Notes: generated from the letters alone by a model not told the origin. Numbered from the stretch's first letter, positions 1 through 8,350 are shown. The stretch: 40,777 nt of DNA from an uncultured Massilia sp. (GCA_946886065.1 CAMPHU010000012.1:1-40777); one strand, 5' to 3'. Translations and numbers: made by a program.

Positions 1-229
1 AGGCGCCGAAGTCGACGGTCTTGGCCTTGATCTGCTTGATGCCGGCGCCCGAGCCGACCGATTGGTAGTTCAGGCCGTTACCGGAGGCGGCCTTGTACAT
101 CGTGGCCCATTTCGCGTAGATCGGGTACGGGAAAGTCGCGCCGGCGCCGGTGATATTGGCGGCCTGGGCGCTGGAAGCCAGCGAGGCGGCGGCAACGGCG
201 ATGGAAACGAACAGATGCTTCATGCGCAT
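1..229 (-). CDS. pstS: PstS, periplasmic phosphate-binding protein (N-terminal part only)
   Basis: This is the 5' end of a minus-strand gene that runs off the left edge. Reading back from 229 gives MRMKHL, then a hydrophobic signal peptide ending in an AQA-type cleavage site, then mature sequence starting [12 protein letters not shown] and containing [13 protein letters not shown]. These are hallmark PstS segments that line the phosphate pocket. PstS delivers phosphate to the PstCAB importer in the inner membrane. I chose the ATG at 229 because an AGAGGA ribosome site lies about 6 bases upstream; a second in-frame ATG at 223 is too far from it. Two Pho boxes upstream indicate PhoB control. 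About 75 residues are visible and the rest is outside the window. Confidence 0.93.
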   Translation of the reverse strand, partial: MRMKHLFVSIAVAAASLASSAQAANITGAGATFPYPIYAKWATMYKAASGNGLNYQSVGSGAGIKQIKAKTVDFGA

Positions 230-275
230 ATCAGATCCTCTTGAAGTAAGGGGAAACCCCGGTGAACTGCCGCGC

Positions 276-338
276 AGTCTACCGGCCGAATATGACAACT
301 TCATGACATCTTTCGCCAATGTGACACGAAGATGACAG
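276..338 (-). promoter_or_regulatory. Two Pho boxes and a -10 element upstream of pstS
   Basis: On the minus strand, 338-321 reads CTGTCATCTTCGTGTCAC and 309-292 reads ATGTCATGAAGTTGTCAT. Each has two TGTCA half-sites 11 bases apart, matching the PhoB site (two 7-base CTGTCAT repeats separated by 4). The two boxes are separated by 11 bases. Downstream, TAGACT at 281-276 is a plausible -10, 10 bases from the proximal box, as expected for a PhoB-activated promoter that lacks a good -35. Confidence 0.85.
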
Positions 339-425
339 CCGGGCAAGCGGCTATTTCCCTCTGGGCGAGGCCATTTTCAGCAGAAATTTCCCGCTGAAAT
401 ATGACATGAACCACGGCACCAAACC

Positions 426-453
426 TTGTAATTCCTGCACACAGTGCTAAGCT
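426..453 (+). promoter_or_regulatory. Possible promoter for a small membrane peptide
   Basis: TTGTAA (426-431) and TAAGCT (448-453) are separated by 16 bases, and a TG one base before the -10 gives an extended -10. It points at the small ORF at 514. The match is modest and no start site is known. Confidence 0.3.
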
Positions 454-513
454 GAAATCGGGTAATCCGCAGTCGGTCTATAAGGAGGGGATGCCGAAAG
501 GTGTTCGGCTGTT

Positions 514-630
514 ATGTTCAATATATTGGTATTTGGTATTTTGTCCGGACTGGTCGGGATCATAGCCCTTCAGGCTATCGAAGCAGCACGCAGCGGTTCG
601 GACGGCCTGTACGACCACTATCATCAATAA
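514..630 (+). CDS. Possible 38-residue single-pass membrane peptide
   Basis: A short plus-strand frame starts MFNILVFGILSGLVGI and ends GLYDHYHQ. Residues 2-20 form one hydrophobic segment, followed by a short polar tail. It lies alone between the pstS promoter and a convergent PilZ gene, with a candidate promoter at 426-453 and two hairpins just after it (645-705). Against it: the ribosome site is poor. AAAGG at 497-501 lies 12 bases from the ATG, and the better GGAGG at 484-488 is farther still. I recognise no family. It could be a real small membrane protein or a chance frame in a transcribed leader. Confidence 0.35.
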   Translation: MFNILVFGILSGLVGIIALQAIEAARSGSDGLYDHYHQ

Positions 631-644
631 GGCATAGTGGGATC

Positions 645-707
645 AGCCCGCTCAGCGGGCTGCAGACGACAACGGCGAGGCCAATGGGCGCTCGCCGTTC
701 GTCGTTT
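645..707 (+). terminator. Two hairpins between convergent small ORF and PilZ gene
   Basis: AGCCCGC (645-651) pairs with GCGGGCT (655-661) around TCA. A longer stem pairs 666-679 with 691-705 (core AACGGCGAG/CTCGCCGTT, one bulged base) and is followed by TTT. The layout fits termination of plus-strand transcripts, although the T-run is very short. Confidence 0.45.
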
Positions 708-717
708 CCGGATATCC

Positions 718-1038
718 TCAGCGCATGAAGCGTGCCAGCGCCGTCATCGCCGTCAGTTCCAGGTTCAGGAACTGGAAGCCGACCTTGAACTCGTTATTGC
801 TGATAATGCAATACATCACCTTGGCGCGCGCGCTGATGGTGACGAGCTTGCCGTCCACCATGATGTCGAAGCTGACCTGCCCGGCCTGCCCGACCAGCAG
901 CGGATTGGGCACGCCGACGCTGACGCCATTGGCGCCGACGTCCGAGGTGCGGCCGAGAATGGGCGCCTCCCCTTCCATGGCCACCACGGCCCTGGTTTTC
1001 AGGATCTTGCGAGCGGACTTCCTTTGATCGCCAAACAT
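718..1038 (-). CDS. PilZ domain protein
   Basis: This 106-residue protein is a stand-alone PilZ domain, a c-di-GMP receptor fold. An RxxxR motif (RKSAR, about residues 6-10) and the later DVGANGVSV segment correspond to the RxxxR and [D/N]xSxxG ligand-binding motifs. The second is variant, with Gly-Ala where the family usually has Ser. The C-terminal half (ARAKVMYC, then FKVGFQFLNL) is the expected beta-barrel end. No output domain is attached, so its partner is unknown. It fits a window rich in c-di-GMP proteins: two GGDEF proteins, an EAL domain and an HD-GYP protein. It is monocistronic, and radA downstream is separated by about 60 bases. Confidence 0.85.
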   Translation of the reverse strand: MFGDQRKSARKILKTRAVVAMEGEAPILGRTSDVGANGVSVGVPNPLLVGQAGQVSFDIMVDGKLVTISARAKVMYCIISNNEFKVGFQFLNLELTAMTALARFMR

Positions 1039-1101
1039 ACTTTACCGGAAGAGATAAGCCAGGCAGCATTATAGAAAAAATCCGACGGGCACGAGGGCCG
1101 G

Positions 1102-2478
1102 TCAGTCAAGTTCCCGCAATTTCGTAAAGGCTTCGTCGATGCGCTCGACGGCCACGATGGTCATGCCTTCCACCTTCTGCTTGGGCGCATTCGCCTTGGG
1201 GATCACGGCCACCGAGAAGCCCAGCTTGGCCGCCTCGCGCAGGCGCTCCTGCCCGCGCGGCGCCGGGCGGATCTCGCCGGCCAGGCCGACTTCGCCGAAC
1301 ACCACCAGGCCGCGCGGCAGCGGCTTGTTGCGCATCGACGAGTTAATCGCCAGCAGCACGGCCAGGTCGGCTGCCGGTTCGGTGATCTTGACCCCGCCCA
1401 CCGCGTTGATGAAGACGTCCTGGTCGAAGGCGGCGATGCCGGCGTGGCGGTGCAGCACGGCGAGAAGCATCGCCAGGCGATTCTGCTCCAGGCCCACGGA
1501 CAGGCGGCGCGCGTTGGGCAGGTGGCTGGCGTCGACCAGGGCCTGGATTTCCACCAGCAGCGGGCGCGTGCCTTCCTGGGTCACCATCACGCAGGAACCG
1601 GGCACCTGGCTGTCGTGCTGCGACAGGAACAGCGCCGAGGGGTTCGAGACGCCCTTCAGGCCCTTTTCGGTCATGGCGAACACGCCCAGCTCGTTGACCG
1701 CGCCGAAGCGGTTCTTGATCGCCCGCACCAGGCGGAAGCTGGACTGGGTGTCGCCTTCGAAGTACAGCACGGTGTCGACGATGTGCTCGAGCACGCGCGG
1801 GCCGGCCAGCGCACCCTCCTTTGTGACGTGGCCCACCAGGATGATGGTGATGCCGGTCTGCTTGGCCACGCGGGTGAGCTGGGCCGCGCATTCGCGCACC
1901 TGGGCCACCGAACCCGGCGCCGAGGTCAGCGCGTCCGAGTACAAGGTCTGGATCGAGTCGATCACCGCCACTTCCGGCTTGAGGTCGGCCAGGGTGCCGA
2001 GGATCTTCTCGAGCTGGATCTCGGCCTGCAGCTTGAGGTCCTTGGCGTCCACCGCCAGGCGGCGCGCGCGCAGCGCGATCTGGGCGCCGGATTCCTCGCC
2101 GCTCACATATAAGGTATTGCGGGTCGCGGCCAGGTTGGACAGCGCCTGCAGCAGCAGGGTCGACTTGCCGATGCCGGGGTCGCCGCCGATCAGCACCACG
2201 CCGCCGGCCACCAGGCCGCCGCCCAGCACGCGGTCGAATTCCTCGATGCCGGTGCCGAAGCGCGGCACGTCGATCGCCTCGATGTCCGCCAGGGACAGCA
2301 CCGGCGCGGTCTGCGCCAGGGCTTTGTGCTGGGTTTGCGACATGCGGTTCAGGCCGGGGCCTTCCACCACCGTCTCGACCATCGTGTTCCAGGCCTTGCA
2401 GTCGCCGCACTGGCCGGTCCAGCGGCTGGCGATCGCGCCGCACTCGCTGCAGGTGTAATTCGTCTTTGCCTTAGCCAT
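1102..2478 (-). CDS. radA: RadA, DNA repair and branch-migration ATPase
   Basis: RadA (Sms) is a RecA-like helicase that extends D-loops and processes recombination intermediates. The 458-residue product has an N-terminal C4 zinc finger (Cys10, Cys13, Cys24, Cys27), a Walker A motif GGDPGIGKST (98-107), a Walker B around 170-174, the RadA-specific KNRFG motif (255-259), and a C-terminal Lon-protease-like domain. Its length matches Escherichia coli RadA (460). I chose the ATG at 2478, giving MAKAKTNYTCSECG, because this matches the family start. An in-frame ATG at 2499 would add seven residues. The start codon overlaps the alr stop (ATGGCTAA), so the two genes are co-transcribed and probably translationally coupled. 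Confidence 0.95.
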   Translation of the reverse strand: MAKAKTNYTCSECGAIASRWTGQCGDCKAWNTMVETVVEGPGLNRMSQTQHKALAQTAPVLSLADIEAIDVPRFGTGIEEFDRVLGGGLVAGGVVLIGGDPGIGKSTLLLQALSNLAATRNTLYVSGEESGAQIALRARRLAVDAKDLKLQAEIQLEKILGTLADLKPEVAVIDSIQTLYSDALTSAPGSVAQVRECAAQLTRVAKQTGITIILVGHVTKEGALAGPRVLEHIVDTVLYFEGDTQSSFRLVRAIKNRFGAVNELGVFAMTEKGLKGVSNPSALFLSQHDSQVPGSCVMVTQEGTRPLLVEIQALVDASHLPNARRLSVGLEQNRLAMLLAVLHRHAGIAAFDQDVFINAVGGVKITEPAADLAVLLAINSSMRNKPLPRGLVVFGEVGLAGEIRPAPRGQERLREAAKLGFSVAVIPKANAPKQKVEGMTIVAVERIDEAFTKLRELD

Positions 2479-3577
2479 CGGTTCCCATTCTTCCTTCATT
2501 GACGCGCACGCGCTGCGCCAGGGCGCACATCAGCTCGTAGCCGATGGTGCCGGCGGCCTGCGCCACCTCGTCGATCGGCAGCCCGTCGCCCCACAGGGTG
2601 ACCTTGCTGCCCACGCGCGCGTTGGCGATGGGCGTCAGGTCGACCGTCATCATGTCCATCGACACCCGTCCCACCAGGGTGGTGCGCACGCCGTCCACGA
2701 TCACCGGGGTGCCATGCGGCGCGTGGCGCGGGTAGCCGTCGGCATAGCCGCAGGCCACCACGCCGATGGCCGTTTCCTTCTCCGCCACGAAGCGGCTGCC
2801 ATAGCCCACCGTGTCGCCTGGCCGGAGCTGCTGGATGCCGATGATCTCCGAGCGCAGGGTCATGGTCGGGCGCAGGCCGTAGTCCTGGGCGCTGCGTCCG
2901 CCCGGGGTGCCGCCGTACAGCATGATGCCGGGGCGGACCCAATCGCTCGACAATTCGTCGGCCAGCTGCGGCTGGTGCAGCACCCCGCCCGAATTCGACA
3001 GGCTGCGCTCGCCCGGCAATCCATCCGCCCCGGCGCGGAAGCGCCGGACCTGCTCCCCGATGGCCAGCAGCGGATGCTCCAGTTCGTCCGCATTGGCGAA
3101 ATGGGTCATGTGGGTGATGTGGCGGATGCCGGGAATGGCGCACAGGCGCTTGTAGGCGGCCGCGTACTCCTCCGGACGGAAGCCCAGGCGGTTCATCCCC
3201 GTGTTCATCTTCAGGTGCACGTCGACCGGGCGGTACAGCTGGGTGTATTCGAGCATCTTGATCTGCTCGATGCAGTGCACCGCACTATTGATATTGTGCT
3301 CGGCCAGCAGCGGCACGTCGGAAGCATCGAAGATGCCTTCGAGGAGCAGGATGGGCTTGATCCAGCCGCTCTCGCGCAGGCGCACCGCGCTTTCCGTCTC
3401 CACCAGGGCCAGGCCATCGGCCTGGGCGAAGCCGCGCATGCCGCGTTCCAGGCCATGCCCGTAGGCGTTGGCCTTGACCACCGCCCACACCTTGGCCAGC
3501 GGCGCGCAGCTGCGCGCACGGTTCAGGTTGTGCTGCATGGAGTCGAGGTGGATGGTGGCGCAAAGCGGGCGTGGCAT
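2471..3577 (-). CDS. alr: Alanine racemase
   Basis: This PLP enzyme converts L-alanine to D-alanine for peptidoglycan. The 368-residue protein has the PLP-binding lysine in AVVKANAYGHG (Lys35) and the second catalytic base tyrosine in the VGYGSRF segment (Tyr259). It also has the family stretch GVVACGYADGYPR and the C-terminal RVSMDMMTVDL motif. It is full length and starts at ATG 3577. It lies immediately upstream of radA and overlaps it by 8 bases, a gene pair seen in many betaproteobacteria. lplT diverges from it about 140 bases away. Whether it is the biosynthetic (alr) or catabolic (dadX) type cannot be told from sequence alone; the context favours alr. Confidence 0.95.
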   Translation of the reverse strand: MPRPLCATIHLDSMQHNLNRARSCAPLAKVWAVVKANAYGHGLERGMRGFAQADGLALVETESAVRLRESGWIKPILLLEGIFDASDVPLLAEHNINSAVHCIEQIKMLEYTQLYRPVDVHLKMNTGMNRLGFRPEEYAAAYKRLCAIPGIRHITHMTHFANADELEHPLLAIGEQVRRFRAGADGLPGERSLSNSGGVLHQPQLADELSSDWVRPGIMLYGGTPGGRSAQDYGLRPTMTLRSEIIGIQQLRPGDTVGYGSRFVAEKETAIGVVACGYADGYPRHAPHGTPVIVDGVRTTLVGRVSMDMMTVDLTPIANARVGSKVTLWGDGLPIDEVAQAAGTIGYELMCALAQRVRVNEGRMGTDG

Positions 3578-3656
3578 GGTGAAAATGGTGTCTTCGCGAA
3601 AGGGTCTATTTTACCTTAGCCCAGCCTGGGCCGTGCGCCGTGGACCTTTTGTTTCT

Positions 3657-3684
3657 TTGGAACGGAGACCTTTCATGGTATAAA
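3657..3684 (+). promoter_or_regulatory. Likely sigma-70 promoter of lplT
   Basis: TTGGAA (3657-3662) and TATAAA (3679-3684) are spaced by 16 bases. The predicted start near 3691 would leave a leader of about 24 bases before the lplT ATG at 3715. Confidence 0.5.
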
Positions 3685-3714
3685 GCAACTCGGACCAGAT
3701 TTTAGACTTTTCGA

Positions 3715-4980
3715 ATGAACCGTGGTTTTTATACCATTATGTCGGCGCAGTTTTTCTCGTCGCTGGCAGACAATGCACTCCTGTTTGTTGCGATCAGTCT
3801 GCTGACGTCGATGAACGCGCCGGCATCGCTGACTCCATTGCTGAAGCTGTCGTTCGTCTTGTTCTACGTCTTGCTGGCCGCCTTCGTGGGCGCGTTCGCC
3901 GATTCGCTGCCCAAGGGCCGCGTAATGTTCATCGCGAACCTGATCAAGATTTTCGGCTGCGCGCTGATGTTCTTCAGCGTGCACCCCCTGCTTGCCTATG
4001 CCGTCGTCGGCTTCGGCGCGGCGGTCTATTCGCCCGCCAAGTACGGCATCCTGACCGAACTCCTGCCACCCGAGAAGCTGGTGCCGGCCAACGGCTGGAT
4101 CGAGGGCCTGACCGTGATGTCGATCATCCTGGGCACCGTGCTCGGCGGCGCCCTGATCAGCGAGCGCGGCGGCGCCTTCCTGCTCGGCGTCGACCTGCTG
4201 CCGGGGATCGACACCGGCATCCACACCGGCAACCACGCCGCGATGGCCGTGGTGGTCGGCATCTACATGCTGGCCGCCCTGTTCAACCTGCGCATCCCGG
4301 ACACCGGCGCGCGCTACGAACACCAGGAACGCAACCCGATCAAGTTGATCGCCGACTTCGCCAACTGCTCGGCCACCCTGTGGCGCGACAAGCTGGGCCA
4401 GGTCTCGCTGGCCGTGACCACCCTGTTCTGGGGCGCCGGCGCCACCCTGCACTTCATCGTCCTGAAATGGGCCGAGCGCTCGCTGCAAATGCCGCTGGAC
4501 AAAGCCACCAACCTGATCGGCGTGGTGGCCATCGGCGTGGCGCTGGGCGCGGCCATGGCGGCGAAAATGATCCCGCTGCGCAAATCCCTGAACGTGATCC
4601 CGCTCGGGATCATCATGGGCCTGGTGGTGTGCAGCATGATCTTCGTGAGCTCGGTCATCGTAGCGTATCCGCTGCTGGCCCTGATCGGTTTCCTGTCGGG
4701 CTTCTTCGTGGTGCCGATGAACGCGCTGCTGCAGCACCGCGGCCATGTCCTCATGAGCGCCGGCCATTCGATCGCGGTCCAGAATTTCAACGAGAACCTG
4801 TCGATCCTGACCATGCTGGCGATGTACGCGGTGATGATCTCGCTGAACCTCGACCTGGACGTGATCGTCGTCATCTTCGGCATGTCGGTGGCGGGCATCA
4901 TGTTCCTGATCCAGCGCCGTCACCTGGCCAACCAGCGCGAGCACGATTCGCTCGGGCTGATTGGCGAGGGCAAGCACTAA
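3715..4980 (+). CDS. lplT: LplT, lysophospholipid transporter (MFS)
   Basis: This 421-residue MFS protein in the inner membrane flips lysophospholipids to the cytoplasmic face for re-acylation. The opening (RGFYTIMSAQFFSSLADNAL) and the YSPAKYGILTELLPPEKLVPANG region are characteristic of LplT. Multiple hydrophobic segments fit 12 helices. In enterobacteria lplT is linked to the acyltransferase gene aas; no such gene is adjacent here, so the acyltransferase must be elsewhere. Start at ATG 3715; the ribosome site is weak, but a good promoter lies just upstream. The next gene begins 37 bases after the stop. Confidence 0.9.
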   Translation: MNRGFYTIMSAQFFSSLADNALLFVAISLLTSMNAPASLTPLLKLSFVLFYVLLAAFVGAFADSLPKGRVMFIANLIKIFGCALMFFSVHPLLAYAVVGFGAAVYSPAKYGILTELLPPEKLVPANGWIEGLTVMSIILGTVLGGALISERGGAFLLGVDLLPGIDTGIHTGNHAAMAVVVGIYMLAALFNLRIPDTGARYEHQERNPIKLIADFANCSATLWRDKLGQVSLAVTTLFWGAGATLHFIVLKWAERSLQMPLDKATNLIGVVAIGVALGAAMAAKMIPLRKSLNVIPLGIIMGLVVCSMIFVSSVIVAYPLLALIGFLSGFFVVPMNALLQHRGHVLMSAGHSIAVQNFNENLSILTMLAMYAVMISLNLDLDVIVVIFGMSVAGIMFLIQRRHLANQREHDSLGLIGEGKH

Positions 4981-5017
4981 TCGCGCCTGGCGGAACGGCC
5001 AGGGACAAGCCTGAGCA

Positions 5018-5353
5018 ATGCGTACCGCACTCAGGCTCGTCCTGGCCTGCCTCGGGATAGCCCTGATTCCTGGACTGATGTGGGCCATCCAGTCCTATCC
5101 CGACTTGCCGGGCACGGCGCCCGAATGGCTGACGATCTTCGCCCTTGCCCTGCCGGCACAGCTGCTTTTGGAGTTCGTCGGTGAGCGCGTATGGAACAAC
5201 AAGGCGACGCGCTTCGTGGAGCAGACAACGGCTGCGTCCTCGTTTTCGCTGCTGCGCATTGCCTACGGCATCCTGCTGGCGCTGGCGGTCACGGGCCTGC
5301 TGTTCGGCGCAGCCCAGGTATGGCGCGCAATGGAGGCGCTGATCGGCGCGTGA
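5018..5353 (+). CDS. Small membrane protein of unknown function
   Basis: This 111-residue protein has about three hydrophobic segments: residues 5-23, 38-53 and 80-98. The loop between the second and third carries FVGERVWNNKATRFVEQTTAAS. I do not recognise the family. It follows lplT by 37 bases on the same strand and could be in its transcription unit. It ends 4 bases before the convergent DUF1853 gene. Codon use resembles the neighbours, so I take it as a real gene. Confidence 0.7.
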   Translation: MRTALRLVLACLGIALIPGLMWAIQSYPDLPGTAPEWLTIFALALPAQLLLEFVGERVWNNKATRFVEQTTAASSFSLLRIAYGILLALAVTGLLFGAAQVWRAMEALIGA

Positions 5354-5357
5354 GGGC

Positions 5358-6314
5358 CTAGCCGGCCGGCTTGGCCATCCGCACTTCGCCGGCGCGCTCG
5401 CGCCAGTCGTTCGGCACGATGAAGCCGCGCTCGACCTCCTCGATGCAGCCGGGCCGCTGGCGCACCACCGCCACCAGCACCGGCTTGCCGGCGTTCTCGA
5501 ACTGGTAGGACAGCTCCTGGAACAGCTGGCCGCGGCTCAGCATCCAGACGGCCGACGCGGCGCGGAACGGGGCCAGCCATTGCAGGCGCGGCAGGATCAG
5601 GAAGTCCTCGCCTTCGATCTCATCCAATTCCTCGAGCGCGCACCAGAATCCGCGGCAGTGCCCTGCCGCGATGCCCTGCATGAGGGGCCAGCTCCCGCGC
5701 GGATAGAACAGCCAGCCCTTGACCAGGGCGCGCGCCTGCGCCACGGGGCGCGGCAGCACTTCCTGCGCGGCTGGATGCGCGCCGAGCGTGAGCTGGCGCT
5801 CGAAGACCTTGCGCATCTTCTTGCCCAGGCTGTCGGCCAGGTTGGGGCCGACCAGGGCGTCGAATTCCTGCCCGCCGTCGCCGTCCAGCAGGTAGAACTT
5901 GGTGGCGAACTCGATGTGTTCTACCGCGTCCGGACCGGCGTCGAGCAGGAAGTCGAATTCGCCGATCGTGTCGTTGCGGCTGGCCCGCACCTGCAGGCCG
6001 TGTGCGACCAGGCGGCCCTGCTGCTGGAAGTAGAAGGCCATCAGCTTTTCGGCGTACAGGCCGAGCCGCGTATGCATCTTCGCGCCGAGGGCGGCGTCGA
6101 GTTCGGAAGGATCGTGGTCGACACGGGCAAGCCACGCCGCCGCCTCGGGCGTCACCGGCCCCAGGGTGGCGACACGCCCGGCCCAGGCCGGGTCATGGAT
6201 GTCGAGCAGGTCCGGGGCATCGAGCAGCCAGGCCAGCGCCCGGACCCGGGCGCGCCGCAGGTGGCCCCAGCGGCGATGAAAGGATTCCTGGTAGCTCTCA
6301 GCGGCCGCCGGCAT
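5358..6314 (-). CDS. DUF1853 family protein
   Basis: This 318-residue protein belongs to DUF1853. Visible family features are FYFQQQGRLVAHGLQVR, then TIGEFDFLLD, then EFATKFYLLD and VGPNLADSLGKKM. The pattern of spaced acidic residues and lysine (GEFDFLL, then E-x-A-x-K) resembles a restriction-nuclease-like D-(D/E)xK core, but that is my inference. The ATG at 6314 overlaps the end of the uracil-DNA-glycosylase gene by 17 bases and is preferred over upstream in-frame codons that give a non-conserved Cys/Arg-rich extension. It is the last gene of the tsaB-rimI-udg unit. Confidence 0.82.
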   Translation of the reverse strand: MPAAAESYQESFHRRWGHLRRARVRALAWLLDAPDLLDIHDPAWAGRVATLGPVTPEAAAWLARVDHDPSELDAALGAKMHTRLGLYAEKLMAFYFQQQGRLVAHGLQVRASRNDTIGEFDFLLDAGPDAVEHIEFATKFYLLDGDGGQEFDALVGPNLADSLGKKMRKVFERQLTLGAHPAAQEVLPRPVAQARALVKGWLFYPRGSWPLMQGIAAGHCRGFWCALEELDEIEGEDFLILPRLQWLAPFRAASAVWMLSRGQLFQELSYQFENAGKPVLVAVVRQRPGCIEEVERGFIVPNDWRERAGEVRMAKPAG

Positions 6315-7167
6315 CGAGCGCCCTTGCCCGGCACAGGTCGGCCCATGCGAGCGCCTTGTCCTGCCCGCGCCGCAGCAGTTCGCCCGGATGCAGGGTCGCC
6401 ACCAGCGGCACCTCCCCGAGCTGGTGCACGGCGCCGCGCACACCCGCGAGCGGCTCGCCCAGGGGACGGCCGAGCAGTCCGTTGGCCGCGACCTGGCCCA
6501 GGGTGAGCACGGTCGCGGCGCCGCTCAATGCCAGCTCGCGCTCCAGGTAGGGGCGGCAGGCTTCGACTTCCTCGAGCGTGGGCGCACGGTCGCCGCCCTT
6601 GGCGCTCACCGGACGGCATTTCACCAGCGGCGTCACGTAGGCATCGCGCTCGCGCGACAGGCCGACCGCGTGCAGCATGTTCTCCAGCAGCCTGCCGGCG
6701 TCGCCGCTGACCGGCTGGCCGGCCTGCTCGTCCTGGGCGCCCGGCGTGCCGGCCACCACCATCCAGCGCGCCTGGCGCGGGCCGGAACCGAACATCGGCT
6801 TGCGGCCTTCGCTGCAGGCGCCGCAGCGGCGGCAGTTGGCCACCGCCAGGCGCAAGGCGGCCCAGTCCATGCGCGCGATGTCGTTGACCGCTTCCTCGGG
6901 AACGGCCGTGTCGTCCCAGGCCGCCTCGAACGCATCGCCGACGGGCGCAGGCGCCGCTGCGGGTGCGGGTGCGGACGCGGGTTCGGGCGACTGCAAGGGC
7001 GCGGGCGCGGCCGGCGCTTCGGCAGGCGTCGCGGCCTTCCCGGCCACGGCCGCCATTTCTTCCATTTCCGGCGCGTCAACGGCCTCGGGCGCGCTGCGCA
7101 GCTGCCACAGCGGGCCGATGCCCATCTCGGCCAGGAATACGGCGTCGCGTTCGCTGATCTTCTTCAT
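6298..7167 (-). CDS. Family 4-like uracil-DNA glycosylase (Fe-S) with altered active-site motifs
   Basis: The 289-residue protein has an Ala/Pro-rich linker (about residues 40-80) and then a uracil-DNA-glycosylase domain. The four cysteines expected to hold the 4Fe-4S cluster are present: Cys112, Cys115, Cys184 (VKCRP) and Cys204 (ACRPYL). The usual GE(A/G)PG active-site motif is AGTPG here (139-143), losing the glutamate. The usual Thr-Asn before VVKCRP is Thr-Pro (179-180). The LHPGELLRR segment (His260) replaces the usual HPSxxLR. The fold is therefore clear but catalysis may be weak or changed. The start ATG overlaps the rimI stop (ATGA). Long N-terminal linkers of this type are common in betaproteobacterial members. 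Confidence 0.85.
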   Translation of the reverse strand: MKKISERDAVFLAEMGIGPLWQLRSAPEAVDAPEMEEMAAVAGKAATPAEAPAAPAPLQSPEPASAPAPAAAPAPVGDAFEAAWDDTAVPEEAVNDIARMDWAALRLAVANCRRCGACSEGRKPMFGSGPRQARWMVVAGTPGAQDEQAGQPVSGDAGRLLENMLHAVGLSRERDAYVTPLVKCRPVSAKGGDRAPTLEEVEACRPYLERELALSGAATVLTLGQVAANGLLGRPLGEPLAGVRGAVHQLGEVPLVATLHPGELLRRGQDKALAWADLCRARALDAGGR

Positions 7168-7634
7168 AACTCGAGCCTCATGACGATGGCATCCTCGCGT
7201 CCGCCCGGTCCGGCGGGATAATAGCCCTTGCGGCGGCCGATCTCGGCGTAGCCGTGGCGGCGGTAGACGTCCAGCGCGCGCTCGTTGGACGGACGCACTT
7301 CCAGCAGAATCGAGGCCATGCCCTGCTCGCGGGCGCGCGCGGCGATCCGGTCCAGCAGGTGGCGCCCCAGTCCCTGGCGCTGGCGGGCGCCGGCCACCGC
7401 GACGTCGAGGAGGTGGGCTTCGTCGACCGCGTACATCAGCAGATAGTAGCCCGCCAGCGCGCCGAGCGGGTCGCGCACGGTCCAGGCGTCATAGCCGCTG
7501 CTGAGCGATTCGGCGAAGTTGGCGCGGCTCCAGGGATAGGGGAAGACGCTCTGCTCGAGCGCCCATACCTCGTCCACGTCGCCCGGGGTCATGGGCGCAT
7601 AGCTCAACTGGGAAAATGCAGGCATGCCGGTCAT
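7164..7634 (-). CDS. rimI: RimI, ribosomal protein S18 alanine N-acetyltransferase
   Basis: This 156-residue GNAT acetyltransferase has the acetyl-CoA loop RQRQGLGRHLL (Q/RxxGxG/A) and the C-terminal ExRPSNERALDVYRRHGY segment typical of RimI, which acetylates the N-terminal alanine of S18. It starts at ATG 7634, which overlaps the tsaB stop as ATGA. A second Met three codons in is also possible. The tsaB-rimI pairing is widely conserved and supports the assignment. Confidence 0.93.
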   Translation of the reverse strand: MTGMPAFSQLSYAPMTPGDVDEVWALEQSVFPYPWSRANFAESLSSGYDAWTVRDPLGALAGYYLLMYAVDEAHLLDVAVAGARQRQGLGRHLLDRIAARAREQGMASILLEVRPSNERALDVYRRHGYAEIGRRKGYYPAGPGGREDAIVMRLEL

Positions 7635-8350
7635 CTATCGGACTCTGCGTTCTTGGCGGCGTTGATGGCCTGGCGCTCGGCGCTGGTATAGGCCACCTTG
7701 TTGCGCAGGTAGATCGGCTGGGCCTGGGCGGCGGGCACGCCCTGCCCGCTTGCCAGCGCAGCGGCGCCGAGAACCGCCAGTTCCTGCGCATGCGGCACGA
7801 TATCGGCCAGCGCGCCGGCCGCGTACGGCTGGCCCGCGAAGGCATCCGGATAAGCCGAGAATCCGTTGCCGCAGGCTTGCAGGCCTGCGGCCGCCAGCGG
7901 GGCCACGTCCTGCGGCGCGCACAGCGCGGGCGCCGCGGCTTCGCGCCAGGCGCCGTCCTCGAAACGGTACTGCGCCCAGTACACCTCGCCCATGCGCGCG
8001 TCGAGCACGGCCAGCACATCGTGCGCGCCGGTGCGGGCGCGGCAGGCCTCGGCCATCGCTTCCAGGGTCACCATGGGCAGCACCGGCAGGCCGGCGCCGT
8101 AGGCCAGGCCCTGGGCCACGCCGCAGGCGGTGCGCACGCCGGTGAAGGAACCCGGGCCGGCGCCGAAGGCCACCGCATCGAGCTGCGCCAGCGCCAGGCC
8201 CGCTTCCTGCAGGAGTTCCTGGACCATCGGCAGGACCGATTGCGAATGGGTGCGCACGCCCGAGGAGGCGCGCACGAACACGTTGTCCCCGGCCAGCAGG
8301 GCGCAGGAGGCGAGCTCGGACGAGGTTTCGATAGCAAGGATGTTAGGCAT
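7631..8350 (-). CDS. tsaB: TsaB, tRNA threonylcarbamoyladenosine biosynthesis protein
   Basis: TsaB is the dimerising partner of TsaD in making the t6A37 modification of ANN-decoding tRNAs. The 239-residue product starts MPNILAIETSSELAS and contains FGAGPGSFTGVR, the strongest TsaB signature, followed by the VAQGLAYG segment. ATG 8350 matches the family start. Open sequence continues upstream but is not conserved. It is the first gene of the coupled unit tsaB-rimI-udg-DUF1853, each start overlapping the preceding stop, and it diverges from the thioredoxin-like gene about 97 bases away. Confidence 0.94.
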   Translation of the reverse strand: MPNILAIETSSELASCALLAGDNVFVRASSGVRTHSQSVLPMVQELLQEAGLALAQLDAVAFGAGPGSFTGVRTACGVAQGLAYGAGLPVLPMVTLEAMAEACRARTGAHDVLAVLDARMGEVYWAQYRFEDGAWREAAAPALCAPQDVAPLAAAGLQACGNGFSAYPDAFAGQPYAAGALADIVPHAQELAVLGAAALASGQGVPAAQAQPIYLRNKVAYTSAERQAINAAKNAESDR

